Shown here piece after piece: positions 22,586 through 34,524 of a stretch of 64,000 nucleotides of DNA (the first letter of the stretch is position 1; every line of letters begins with the position of its first letter). The DNA is from Diaporthe sp. PMI_573. Lineage: Eukaryota; Ascomycota; Sordariomycetes; Diaporthales; Diaporthaceae. The notes under the pieces are model-generated. The model was given only the letters and a program-made list of their open reading frames with translations, made no database searches and was not told the origin of the DNA. The translations under genes were made by a program, and so were the position numbers. The stretch covers positions 1,240,001 through 1,304,000 of the forward strand of contig JAJTUP010000003.1 in assembly GCA_021399435.1 (NCBI GenBank), given 5' to 3'.

Positions 22586-24578
22586 GTAGGGTTTGTGAGA
22601 AGGTCTTAGCGAGACTTTCCTCCAGCGCTACCAGCTCATGCGCGTCGCGCGATGGGGACAGACGCATTGCTGTCTCAAGTCTTGGCTTCACATCCGGAGG
22701 CCAGCGTTCCCTCGCGGCCCAACATGCGTCGATCATCCAGACGTTTCAACCCACGGCATCCGCAACACACGAGTCGGTCTGCTGCTAGGAAATAAGTCAG
22801 CGCAGCAGCTTCGGGTTTCCTTTTTTTTCGGTCACGACTATTCACGCTACGGAATGATCGGCTCGCATAGACAGGATATAGACCGCTTTCCTATTATGCT
22901 TCTCCAAAGGCACTGTCACATGCCCATACCGTCGGAGGCTTCATCGCCCGACCACATCCGCCACATCTACCGGAACAAACTTACACACGCCATGTATTAC
23001 AAACTCGCCTGCATTGTCGTCGTCAGCATCATAAGCGTCGTCACTTGATCATATTTTCTTCCTGTCACGTTCGAGCATAGACCAAAAGGGGGCAGCGCTG
23101 GCGGCCATGTGCAGGGAGAGAGCTTTTGACCTTTTTATTTTCTATTTTCTTGGATATTTGAGAGGAGATACCCCCATACTGAAAGCATCTTTTGCGGTCG
23201 GAGTACGAGTCAGACCCGAGGGAGAAAAGGGGGGCCTGTTTGATGATAATCTTCCACCAATTCTTACTTCCCGACCTGTATTACTATCCAACCTCACCAA
23301 AATCACACGCGCAATCATCAGGCAGAGATCCTCCCCCCTCCCCTCTCTGGGGTGGGCACGGCGTTGGTCAGAAACAAAAGAGAGAGGAGAAGAGCTGCAG
23401 AGAAGGATTTCTCCAAGCGAGCAGCGAGGAAGAGCTACGCGGAGGGCCGCGGTTTAATGGTAATGGCAGGTCCGTTTTGCACGAAGAAGGGTGGCCTCCG
23501 TGGTTGGCCCTCGTCGGTCGGCTGCACTTTGTATATATTTCTAGGAAGGCCTTGTCTTTGCTCTCTCCGCGCCGACCGACTTGATGGACGCAACCGGCCC
23601 GCCTGGTGTCGGTTGATGACCAGACTCGAAGAGCAAAACTTTGTGATGGCAATTCAAGATCATCTTCGAACAAACTGTATCCTTGGATCTGGACTATGAT
23701 TCGTGTTTGTTTCCATGTCTGCCAGAGACTTCCTCTCGAGTAGCGCACCGTACTCTCTAGGTCCACCTTCGAGTGTCACTTCTGCACACAGCCAGCACAA
23801 AGCACAGAAGTTCGGCCCCTTCTTAGGGAGACTGCTGGATCCGTCCGGGAGTTCCCACGCTTGCTGATCAGCATGGATGATGGCAATTAGGCAGGAATAC
23901 GAGTGTCTCTGTGGGCGGACTGAACCTCATTCGGGAGAAACTGCCAAGCAGGAATGATAGGAATCGCCTTGCCGGCCCACGACTCCTCGGAACACGATGA
24001 GGATCCTTGTTTTCACACTCCAGCTACGCTTCTCCGTGAGACTGCTCACTTTCCCGGTACCCTTTGTCCACGACTACCACCGCTCAACCCAGCTATTGTA
24101 TTTATTTCAACAAGGCCTTGATGGCTGGCATAATCCTTTATACCCATTGATCGATCTATAAGACAATCGACTTTTGACGGCATCCCGCTCTGCCCGACGA
24201 TCTCCCGCGTGTCATTCTGACGATATGGTACTCATCCATTGTCTTGACCGTCTCGAGACTGGCGCAATCACGGGGAACCCATTCATTCGGTAACAATAGT
24301 GGGATCCCTTCGAGGTGAAAGGGTCGTGGTTGCTCCTGAGAACAGACTCTATCGATATTTGCCACGATGGTGAGCACATATAAACACAAGAAAGCAGCAG
24401 CGATACCTCCTTGCTACGATCTCCTTTTCTTCAGTAAACCCAATATCTGAGGCATCAGAGACACCCGGACATTCCACGCAAACACACAACAAAGTTCCAA
24501 AGCAAAGGTAAGTAGTAGTCCGGCCCCCTAGCCTCACTAATATCCTTCTCGATGCCGTCCAGCACCACATCATCCGAG
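22586..24578. other. Intergenic region
   Basis: 2.0 kb between the Ser-rich gene and the Zn2Cys6-like gene. ORFs around 23107-23700 overlap in several frames and show no family features. The last 70 bp contain a probable 5' UTR intron (24508..24562). Confidence 0.5.
24508..24562 (+). other. Probable 5' UTR intron that removes the first in-frame ATG
   Basis: A GTAAGT donor at 24508, CTCACTAAT branch-like sequence near 24532-24540 and a CAG acceptor ending at 24562 define a 55-bp intron, the same size as others in this window. The ATG at 24552 lies inside it, so the next in-frame ATG (24579) becomes the likely start. Confidence 0.6.
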
Positions 24579-25340
24579 ATGACACCCTCGCCTCCCCGTT
24601 CCCCCTCCCCACCCGCCTCCACCGACGAGCTCGAGACCTACAAGTCCCTCTTCCGGCGGCGCAAGCCCCCGGTCTCTGAGCCACCCATTTCTTGCCTCAG
24701 GTGTGCCCTCGTGGACATGCACTGCGTCTACTACCGTGGCTCGGTGCGGTGCCAGCGGTGCGAGCGCAACGGCGAGGAGGTCTGTGTCTTCCAGCGCCAG
24801 GACCTCACCAAGGCGGAAACTCGGCTGACGCAGCACGAGCTGGAGCAGCTCGAGGCGGAGGCCGCGCAGGCCCGGGGGCCCCGGCACTCGTGGCTCGCGC
24901 GCCACCACCAGCTGCCCCCGGCGCCGGAGCCCCTGCAGTGCATGGTGTACAGCCCGGACCCGGACCTCCAGGGGGAGGCGGGCAGGAAGCGGCTCCTCGC
25001 GGTGGCGGCGGACATGCTGGCGGCCGTGGATGAACAGGGCACGGCGTACGTCCACGGGCAGCCCGTCGCCGCCGCGGACGCCAGGAACTTTGTGCTGCCC
25101 AACTGGCAGAAGCCCAACGACTGGCGCGAGAAGCGGGACTCGAGCCCCGAGTACCGCAAGCGCGCGGCGTTCTTTGAGGGTCTCGCGGCCGACCAGGCGG
25201 CGGCGACTTCGAGGGCGCGGAGGCTTAGCCTGGAGAGGAGGATGGCGAGGGAGATGCATGCTGATCAGAAGAGGAGGGAGAGGGAGAGGGATCTGGCTGC
25301 GGCTGAGGCTGAGGAGGCGAGGGAGCAGGAGCAGTACTGA
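24579..25340 (+). CDS. Small Zn2Cys6-like cysteine-cluster protein
   Basis: 253 residues from ATG 24579, or 262 from the in-frame ATG 24552 if the upstream intron is not removed. A six-cysteine cluster CLRCALVDMHC...RCQRCERNGEEVC has spacing C-x2-C-x6-C-x8-C-x2-C-x7-C, which fits the fungal Zn(II)2Cys6 pattern. The basic residues usual between the second and third Cys are missing (ALVDMH). No fungal_trans domain follows. Instead there are an Ala/Gln/Arg helix, a central part containing NFVLPNWQKPNDWREKRD, and a C-terminal coiled-coil-like segment rich in Arg/Glu/Ala. It may be a DNA-binding or a structural zinc protein; function unknown. An antisense ORF covers the same bases but lacks these features. 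Confidence 0.75.
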   Translation: MTPSPPRSPSPPASTDELETYKSLFRRRKPPVSEPPISCLRCALVDMHCVYYRGSVRCQRCERNGEEVCVFQRQDLTKAETRLTQHELEQLEAEAAQARGPRHSWLARHHQLPPAPEPLQCMVYSPDPDLQGEAGRKRLLAVAADMLAAVDEQGTAYVHGQPVAAADARNFVLPNWQKPNDWREKRDSSPEYRKRAAFFEGLAADQAAATSRARRLSLERRMAREMHADQKRRERERDLAAAEAEEAREQEQY

Positions 25341-26925
25341 GCGTGCGGCTTTTGGTTCTCTACGCACGAGCAAGTGCTTGGACTTTTCCATGGTAAGGTT
25401 GCGTTCTTTTTGATTTCCTATGTTTTCCCTTTCATTGTTATGGGCGCAGGCTGTCATTGCCGGCGTTCATAGTGGAAGATGCTTGGTATAATATTAATAT
25501 ACACTTGTCGGGTTTCACTCTTAATTATGAACTCGTGGTCTTAGTTTCCGTGATATCGCAATATTGAGAAGATATGAAATGGCATGTTGTCATTTCCTTG
25601 AATTATTATGCCCCTTCATCTGGAGAGTGATAGAAAAATGGAAGATCCCATTACAAATCTACCAATAGTTTCCCAGAAAATGGTGATCGTGTCCCGACAT
25701 CTCAACCGGCCATATACTCCCCCTCACAAGGTGAGAACAGACTCATCGTCGCGGGGAAGGCAGCCAGCGCTACGGCAAAGGGACAGGCCAAATTCTGCAT
25801 CGCAACACATTGAAAATGGGAGCAGAAGACCCATGGCGCCGGGACACAGAGTGACACGCCGAGAGCAAACGCCTCCAACAGCGACGGCGTCAGGCGACGA
25901 AATCACACCGAGGCACAGCACAGCACCGCACAAGGTACAAAGAGGTCATTGAAATTGACAGGATTCCCACCACGCTGTGATCGGCACCAAATGGTTCGAG
26001 CAACTGCAGCTTCGAGCGCAGGATATCAAACGCTTCGTAAAGGACCCTGCCCCTTGGTCCTTTCCATGTAATCCAAGAACTGACCTGAACCCCGGCCCTC
26101 CTCTTGTTTATTTTCTGACCCCGTCCACCCTAAGTTGAAGAGTATCCAAGCCATCCCGGTCCCCCCGACCCCACCCCAACCCGCCTGCTCCATCCCCCAG
26201 CTGCAGAAGCCCATCATCTTGCACTCTGGGCCTGGTGAGGCACGCATGTTTGATCGGTCGCCGTTGAAACTCCGACTTCTCCAACCCGCAGCAGTGCCCT
26301 ACTCCCTTCGACCCGGTCCTTTTCCCCTATTTTGCTATTGCTGGTTCGGTCCCGAGTGTGGAGGGCCGTTGTTCCCGCGCCACAAAACCTCCTGTTGCGG
26401 CCTGCCTAGTTACGGCCGGAAGGGTCGTGGCACGAGGCCTCGTGGCACCCCACCGGAACTGGATCAGGCGGCGTGAGGCAACAAAGACGTGCGTAACCCG
26501 CCGACAACCCACGATCTCCCAGAGTGGGTCGTTCACACGCTACCCACGCAGTTGGAGCCCAACCTCGGACGAGGTGGAGGCCAGAGGGTGTTGGCAAGCC
26601 CCGGTTAGAGCGACGGCAAATACTTTCCTGGCGCACAAGACCGGCGCAACGCAGCGGGCGGGCGCGGCGCATGCTGGGCTTTGTCGCGCGACCGGTCGGA
26701 TGGTGTCGTCATTGCACAACCTAAGCGGTCGGGTGGAAGGCGCGCCATGAGGCGCCCGTCTTTCATCCGGTTGGCTGTGCTCTCAGAGGAAGCCAGACTC
26801 GGCCAGAACTCTACGTTACAGGCGAATCAAGTAAGCCAGTGAACTCTTAGAAACCAACTTGGGGACAAGTGGGGGAAGGTGTAATGGTAGCGCAAAATGG
26901 AGCCGGAGTACTGAAACGGCTGGCT
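25341..26925. other. Convergent intergenic region
   Basis: 1.6 kb between the stop codons of the Zn2Cys6-like gene and the RasGEF gene. Several short ORFs in all frames, none with a family signature. Nothing else seen. Confidence 0.5.
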
Positions 26926-29900
26926 TCAGGAGCCACCCGCCAGGACCATGCGTGCACGGGTTTTTTGCTGCTCCCGCGTCGTCACATACCTGACAATTTT
27001 CTCGTCCTCCCTCTCGCGGGGTTCTATCAGCAGACTCTTGTCGTACATCTCATGCACGTCTCCAGCGGCTTGCATGTTGCTCAAGATATAGTCTTGCAAC
27101 TCTGTGACGGGCTGGAGGGAGTACGGCACATTTTGGTACTGCTGGATGTCGCGAATCACGTCGGCCGTCTTTGCCCTCTTGGCGAAGTTGATAAGCGTGG
27201 TCTTCTTAATGATGGAGGGGATACCGTCTTCGATGAAGGTCAGATCCGTCAAGTAGACACCTGAGACGTTGTTAGAACCAGTATTCGCCAATGGCAACCG
27301 CGAGAACGTTTTATTTCTGCAAAACTTACCGAAGAAAGGAATGCATGGAGGATTTGCCATGTGCAAACTCTCTCTGTACTCGGCAAAGTTCTTTGTGCTA
27401 AGCATCAGCTTCCGCAGCGCTTCGAGCACAGCCTGTGACTTCTGAGGAACCTGGTCCCAAGTCCTCTTGAGACGGGCGATAGGCGCTGTACCCAGTGCTG
27501 AGATGATGGATGTGATGGTGGAGAAGTTGTTCAACTGCCGGCATTTCTGTAGATATGGTTAGTCATTACCTTCACGGCAGGGGTGGTTCAAGTGCACATA
27601 CGTCGGCGACCGAAACAAAGTGTTTGATGACAACCACACGCTTCTTGACATCGGATTGAGCCAAGATCATCTCGGCTACCCAGTTTGTCATTTGATTCGA
27701 GTGATCAATCAGCGACTTGATGTTCGGGGCCGGGGGCGCCGCCCCCTCGACCGTCTTCTTTTGGAATCGCTTGTTGAGACATTCAGTGGGTTTAATCTTG
27801 CCATACAGCCGCGACTCGATGATTGTGAGCTGGCGCGCAAACTCGGTAGGATCGATGTCGAGGAACTTGAGTTTCTTCATGTTCTTCGGCATGATGGGCG
27901 CCGGAGTTGGCTGACTTTGGGTCTGGATCAGTCTCCTGCCAACATCCTTGCCACTCAGTCTTTGATCGAGAACAGCCATCAGTGGTGCTGAGCCAGGAGT
28001 TTCTGTTGACTTGACTGTGTCCCTTGCAAAGTTGTATACGTCGCGAATTAATGTCTTCGTGTCTTCCTCCTGTTGGTCCTCCATCCAGAAAGTCTCGAAC
28101 CAATTCTTCAGGATGTTGACGACACGGAAACGGATTGGGCTCTGTTTTCTCTCGCGCCAGTTCTCAAAGTCTGATGGCGATAACCCTTCGGGAGGCTGAA
28201 TGCCGAACCTGTGTACCAATAGCTCAAAGAGTTCCCTAGCAGTTGTAAAGGACCGGTAGGTGAGAAGGAAAGTATTGTTAAAGTTTGAGTCAAGTTTGTC
28301 GTGTCGAGTGAGCTGTTCCGCCAGTGCCATCAGGGATCCTCCCCTAATTGTGGGCGGTGTCAGCTTGTAGTCCCATGCAAGCTCGTGTTCGTACTCCAGC
28401 CGTAAGTAGTCTGGAGTCTCATCCATCGCTGTCTGTTGCGGCGTAGGATCTTCTCCGAAGATCTTCTTAACCTTGGAGTAGGTTCCGGCACCTCTGGCCA
28501 GATTGTTCGCGATGTTTGAGTCGCCTTCGGAATACGATTGAGAAGTCATCAGAGGTGGTCGTGTTACTGGGCGCGAGTCTGTCCGGCCATGTGCCCCGTA
28601 AGCCATCGTCTCTCCCCGAGTGAGCTGCTGTCGCTGAAGCTGTTCCTCTCTGGCACGTGCTTCCGCTTGCTGCTGAAGATTGATCTGAACCTGCTCTGAC
28701 AACAACTGCAGGGAGAATCCGATGTGGGAAGAATTCGTCTCCAGGGCCCGGGCGCACTGCCTGACGTATTCGAGTCTGTTCTCCAGTGACTCCCCGCGGA
28801 CCTCGGACCATTCATCGGCAAGCGGCCCTGCAACGGACTGACAGCCCAAGATCAAGTCGGATATGTTATCGTAGAGGCTTTGCTTGTTTATGCTGAAATC
28901 GGTAAGCTGTGGGGTCTGAAAGCTGTTCTCCAGCGAGGAGAGGTCGATGGATTCGATCATGGCTATCCAAGGCTTGAAGTTTTCGATCACTTTGCCTCCA
29001 GCAGAGCAAACATTGTTGCTAACAACCTCGTGCTTGAATGGGGTGACGATCTTGTCTGGTACCACTAGTTGCTTATCCAGCTCGCGGATCCCAGAGACCA
29101 GCATGCGCTTGAGTTCGTCCAGTCGTTCCAGGAGTTTGCCGTCGAGAAGCGCCACCGGATCTATCATGCCCTCCTCATCCTCCAGGAAATTTGAGGTAAT
29201 AGGGTCGCGAGGGCCTAATCCGTTGTTCTGCCAGCTGCCTCCGGTCGTGCTGCCTATCACAAACCCGGGGAACAGCCGGGGGATCTCCTCCCCTCTCTGC
29301 TGCCTTGCGACCTCCACGTAAGAGAATACGCCAAGTAATACCCCATCAGCTTCTTGCAGACACTTCGGACCGGACTCGGGGGCCGGAAAATCGCTAGCGG
29401 CAATGTGTGAAGAGACGACAAGCTTGGAGAATTTGGACATCATGTCCCTGAAGTGGGGATACAACGCTTTGTTTGTGGAGATGATTGAAGGCTGACCGGA
29501 GTGGTTGTCTGTCGTGCCCGAGCCCGCTGCTAGGAGGAGCCGCAGATGGTCTGAAATGTCTTCGGCCCGAGCTACATATTCTGATTTGTTGCCATTGTTG
29601 ATCGCCTCGCGGTAGCGATCAATCGCCTTCTTCATATTGGAGACAAGTCGGCTCCATGTTAGCGGCGGCGTCTGGCCATCGTCAAAGAAAGAGCGAGGTA
29701 TAGTCGCGGCTGTAGGAAGATTGAATGTTGCCCCGGCAGTGAAAGTTGGTACGGAATCCGTTGCTCGTGTCCCTGCTGGCACTCCATTACCTTTAGCACC
29801 AAATGAGTACTGGCCGTGTATCGAGTCCAGCGATGGCGCGGGGGATATGCCATCCTTGCTCATAGACCGTCGGTTCCTAGCCTGTGGGGTGATGATGGTA

Positions 29901-30782
29901 AGTCTACTTGCGGACCGAAAGCATCTAGAACTAGGTGGTGGGTGCTCTTACCATGCGGCCAAACATGAGGTTCTCGCCCTCAAGTTCGGACGCGGAGGTT
30001 GCCTCGGAGTCCTCGTCCTCGTCCTGTGTCAGACCCCTGGCCATCATCTCCGGAGGTGGCCTTGTCCTATCGGGCATGTTGACGTTCATTCGATCTCGTG
30101 GCCCAGCCTCGGTAGCAGACGACGGCGATTCCAAGGGCAGCTCGGAGCTGCTCTCCCCCGTCATGGTATTGTAGTAGAACAGGCGGCCGTCAGGGGTGGC
30201 CTGCGGGATCCAGTAGTCTGCCTTGGACCTGTCGCCTGCACTCGTGCCTTCCAGCGGCAGTTCCTCCAGCTCTGACATGTCGGCCTCATCATTGTCGTCG
30301 TATGGGTCCTCATCGATATCTTCTTCCACGGGCTCGCCGAAGGCATTGTCTTGTTGCTCCGAGTCCGGAAGGTCGTCCGGGCTCGTGATGATCTGGCAGT
30401 AGTTGCTCGGGAACCAGCCTCGGACGCCATTGATGACGCCGTCCCACCAGCCGCTTTCCAACTGTGTGATGACCTGTATGACATCGCCCTCGTGGAAGCT
30501 CAGGCTCGTCCTGTCGTCGGCCTCGTAGTCGTAGAGGGCACGGACGTACATGGCACCCGGGGGTGCCGTGCCCACGAGTCCGTTCATGGGGTAGGGCTGG
30601 AAGGAGTAGGTTGTGTTTTGTTTCTGTCGCGATTGTGCGTCGACCAACGCCTGGCCGGTCGAGTGGTTGGATGTTGTGGTATCACGGTCGAAGCCGTCGG
30701 TCGCAGGCTGACCGCGTGTAGCGTAGGAGTTGTTCTGCTGACCCTGAGATAGTGCGGAGACTGCGGTCTGCGTCATAAGCAT
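26926..30782 (-). CDS. Ras guanine-nucleotide exchange factor (Cdc25-like) with SH3 domain
   Basis: Activates Ras by promoting GDP release; acts upstream of cAMP and MAP-kinase pathways. Exons (minus) 30782..29952, 29881..27602, 27546..27330 and 27260..26926 give 1220 residues; introns are 70, 55 and 69 bp. Order of domains: disordered N-terminus; SH3 at about 79-134 (ALYDYEADDRTSLSFHEGD, GWWDGVINGVRGWFPSNY); acidic linker; WW-like segment at about 188-218 (YWIPQATPDGRLFYYNTMTG); long helical middle; RasGEF-N near 790-900 (FNNTFLLTYRSFTTARELFE); catalytic CDC25 domain from about 950 (FARQLTIIESRLYGKI, PCIPFFGVYLTDLTFIEDG). An upstream exon is possible because the frame stays open before 30782. 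The last about 17 residues after EKIVR are uncertain: a GTATGT directly after GTCAG could be a donor for one more intron. Confidence 0.92.
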
Positions 30783-31260
30783 CGTGGCAATGGCCAGCCT
30801 GGTTGAGATGCGCCGAGACCTAGATGTGAGCCATCAAGCCAGAAAACCCTTGTGACTTGAGCGTTGCGTAGAAGATGAGGCGGCGGTTGGACGGGAGGCA
30901 GGAAACGAGGGAGGGGGGGTTCCAAGTCGGGTCGAGTGAGCCGGAGGGCGTCGGAGAGAGGGGCCGTCGTGTGATCTGAGTGTCGCCGCGTTTGGAGGAG
31001 CTGCGAGGGGAGGTGGCGGGCTGTGTTTTCGACAAGACGCAGACGTTGGAGTGGTTCCGTTCTCGTCTCGGGAGGGTTGGCTGTTGGGGACTCGGTGATT
31101 GAGGGCGAGCGGTAGACGCGCGAGAGGCGGATGGTGAGTGGCCAGAGCTTTGTTCAGTGGGCGGGTAGGGGAAATAGCCGATGAGTGGTACAATTCGCTG
31201 GGGGGGATTTCGGGTGGTCTCGTCTAGTCCAGTGCGGTCCAAGTGCAGCAGAGCTAAGGC

Positions 31261-31285
31261 CTGTCCTGTCCTGTCCTGTCGTGTC
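31261..31285. repeat. CTGTC pentamer repeat
   Basis: Four copies of CTGTC followed by one GTGTC, in the presumed RasGEF leader. A GAGGC run (31308-31323) lies close by. Confidence 0.85.
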
Positions 31286-32190
31286 CCTGTCAAGCTGTGG
31301 GTTGGGTGAGGCGAGGCGAGGCGACAGACAGACACAAAAAAGGGGATCCGGAGTGGAGGGGGATGGAGAATTGTACTGGGAGCCCGTGTCGACAAGATGC
31401 TGAGGTAAGGATAGGAAGGCCGGAAAGGTGGGTGCTTGTCACTGCTGTTCACTGCTGTGTGAGAACGGTTGGGGGAATTCGTGTGCCCGTACCAGAAGCA
31501 GAAGCAGAAACAGAACAGGAACCGGAGAGGAACAAACACACGACGGTGCTGTGTCTCATCAAGTGTGCTCGCGTCAATCGATCCGATCTTGATCTGGGAT
31601 GGGGCCAAGTCCAGAGATGCAGGAGTGCAGAGATGCAGCAGCGGCAGCAGCACTACCAGTTCGACCACGGTTGGTTGATCCGAGGGGTTTTGCTTTCAGG
31701 GGACTCTGGGCCAGAGGGACGGGCGGAAAAGCAGCAGTGGGCTGGGCCAGGGGGGAGCTGAGGGAGCGGGGTGCATGTGCAGGCCCTGAGGAGCAAGGGT
31801 GTACTGTGTAGGGAGCAGGGAGCTGGGTGCAGGGGGCAGGCGAGGTGCAGGAAAAACATATATGCAGCAACACATTCCTCTCCTTGCATACATGCCATGC
31901 CCCCACAGCAGCACCTGAGAGACAGCCAGCCTGGGAGGTTATGGGTACTGTTACTGCAGCAGAGAGGCAGGTGGGGAAGACGGTGCGCGGTCTTTTTGAC
32001 GGCAGTGTGGGCCCTTCCTTGTACCTAGACCAGACTACTGTACTGCTTGCCGTATGTGCAGTACAGTACAGGATAATGCCACGATGCAGATGCAAACACA
32101 TTCATCGTACAATATCTACATGAGGAACGGACCATTCATTCCAGGGAACAGCCGCCCAGAGAACCCAGTTGGCAGAACATCCCATGACAT

Positions 32191-32235
32191 AGCACAGCAC
32201 AGCACAGCACAACACAGCACAACACAACATAACAC
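32191..32235. repeat. Pentamer tandem array (AGCAC/AACAC)
   Basis: Nine adjoining 5-bp units of the form A(G/A)CA(C/T), starting with four exact AGCAC copies. Confidence 0.9.
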
Positions 32236-33214
32236 AACGTTCTACATTTTCTTCCCGTCTCAGACGCACACACAGGGTCGTGTTCCCTGTCGACTGAGGT
32301 TGCAGTCCTCTGCTTGGATTTACCCGAGCGAGTTACCCTGGAATGGGGAATTTTGGAGGAGGGGAACTCGCATCTGCCCAGGCGGTGCTCTGCGCAGGCA
32401 ATATCCCTTCCTGCCGGGCAAGAAAAGGGTCCAGGTTCCAAGTCAAGGCCCGGGTCCAGGCCTGACCTAAGGCAGAGGCAGTCACAGTGTGGCAGTTCGT
32501 GGTATCATGATCATCAACATCTAAGACGCAGTGCGCACACTCCACCGCATCTACCGGGCGGCATATGTTGGACCACAGCCACAAGTTTACAACGGCAATA
32601 ACGTACGCGTACAGACTGACAGACAGATCCTCATCAACCTCAGACGCTTGGGCCATCAGATCAAACCTGCCAAATCCTGGTGCCTCTTCTCGAACGCACT
32701 TCGATCGAGGGTATGCATTGTCCCGACTCTGAGGCCCTGGCCCTGGCCACCCCAGACCCTGGCCACGCCGGACAACAGGAACGACTTCCTCTCCTCCCTC
32801 TTGGGTCTCACCTCAATTCACCTCACGCCACCGCCGTCGGCTACGGCTGCACCCTTCCACGGTGACCAAGGGAGAAACAAACTCTCCTCACATGCGGGCC
32901 GTTCTCCAAGTCTCGGCTCCCAGTTCAAGACCGATCCAAAAACAGTCCAGTCTTGAGGCATGCATGCAATTCACGACACACGCCCTTCGGATGCAATATC
33001 TGCCAGACACATAAGACACATATACTACACTCCTGCGTCCGACGGGTCGTAGCCCATGTCACGGCACGGCAGCAGAGCACTGCCTGCGCCCACTCGCACC
33101 ACCACACCACGCCTTGCAACACCCACCTCGGTATTTCGTGCTTACACGCCTGTCTCCACACACGTGGGAAGCCCGGTCGCGAGCACGCCAGCTCCTACTG
33201 CTCGGCCCGTCTTA

Positions 33215-33250
33215 CGCTGACGCTGACGCCCACGCTGACGCCCACGCTCA
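33215..33250. repeat. Hexamer tandem array (CGCTGA/CGCCCA)
   Basis: Six 6-bp units: CGCTGA twice, then CGCCCA, CGCTGA, CGCCCA, CGCTCA. Confidence 0.9.
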
Positions 33251-34492
33251 CCGAGCCGGGCCCCCTTACCCTGCCCAGCCCTTTCGAGACGCCTATCGCG
33301 TGCGAAATTATCCTACCGACGAACATATACTACTTCTAGGTCCCCGACACCCCACTGTTCGCCGGGACACCGATGATCCTCACCTAGTCTACATAAACAT
33401 GCCATCCCGACGGGCTGGGCGAGTCAGCACAAGCTCCTGCAGCAGATGGGGCTCACCACCCACCCAGGCCACTCCATCCCCTGCCAGAGAGTCTCGCTTC
33501 GCTGGAGCTCCGCATGCTACCATACTGCCACCCCGGACATGAGGCGCGCCATGCTGCTGGTGGTGTGCCCGCGTGGTATCGGCTGCGGGCCCACTCTTTC
33601 CCAGGTAACGGTAGCGGTCGCCGCCGGGGTTAAAATCTGATAAATGGATTTCACACACCCTCTCCCGCGTATCATCACTACGAACTGAGATAACGCATCA
33701 CAAGGTAAATTGGGCCCGGCTCTCACCGGTGTGGGGTGGTTTCATTTCCACAAGTGCCTCCCAGACCTACCCTAACAGGGCCGCCAGGGTCGTGGTGATG
33801 ATACCTCGCGGCAGATCACTGTCTTCTTTTGATGAACGGCGACCACATGGCCGGTAAGTTTGATGGCTTGTGCCAGACTCGCATTCAACAAGTCTCTCCC
33901 ATGACAGAGTTCCAATGGCGCGGCAACTAGGCCAAGACATTGATTGAGTAAGCCTGGCGGCAGTTCCTGTTGAGAAGCCTCCAACAACTTTGACACACGG
34001 CAGGATTTCCATCGTGGGCCAGGGAGGGTTTCCAGGGGCCTCACAGCCCTCGGCGATTTCTAAACTTTCTAGAACAAAAGTACACCCCCGTTGATCCACC
34101 TACGAATTCCCTGGGCGAGACAACCCCTACCCGCCATGCTCTCTTTGGTGATCCATATTCGACACTGCAGCTTGGGAATTTGCCCGTAATCTCACACGAG
34201 AAATTTGACTGCATACTAGCAACCAAGGGGTCGAGACTAAGCCAACTGACTCCCTCTCTGGATATCTCGCCTCGGCTACGATGCTAAGGACCCTCGAGAC
34301 ATGCAGACAAATGTGACCTTTTCACGCGTCCCGCATGACGCCTGATAGGACTCGAGCAGAGTGAGGAGGGGCCCCAGGCTCTCGCGGCGCTCAGTATCCG
34401 TAGCGGAGCAACGAGACCCTCGTATGACCAGGCAATAGATAATTTACAGAAAAAAAGGTGTTATCTCGACTGTAGATCCTATTGTGCTCCCT

Positions 34493-34524
34493 CATTCCCG
34501 CATTCTCGCATTCCCGCATTCTAG
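34493..34524. repeat. Octamer tandem repeat, four copies
   Basis: Four 8-bp units of CATTC(C/T)(C/A)G with the third identical to the first. Confidence 0.9.

Noticed and set aside
24570..25457. Antisense ORF of 295 codons over the Zn2Cys6-like gene
   Set aside because: Repetitive Arg/Leu/Pro/Val composition caused by GC-rich codons on the other strand; the plus strand has the cysteine cluster and the start context.
33767..34226. Minus-strand ORFs as a possible two-exon gene
   Set aside because: No consistent splice pair joins them and no domain or signal peptide was seen.
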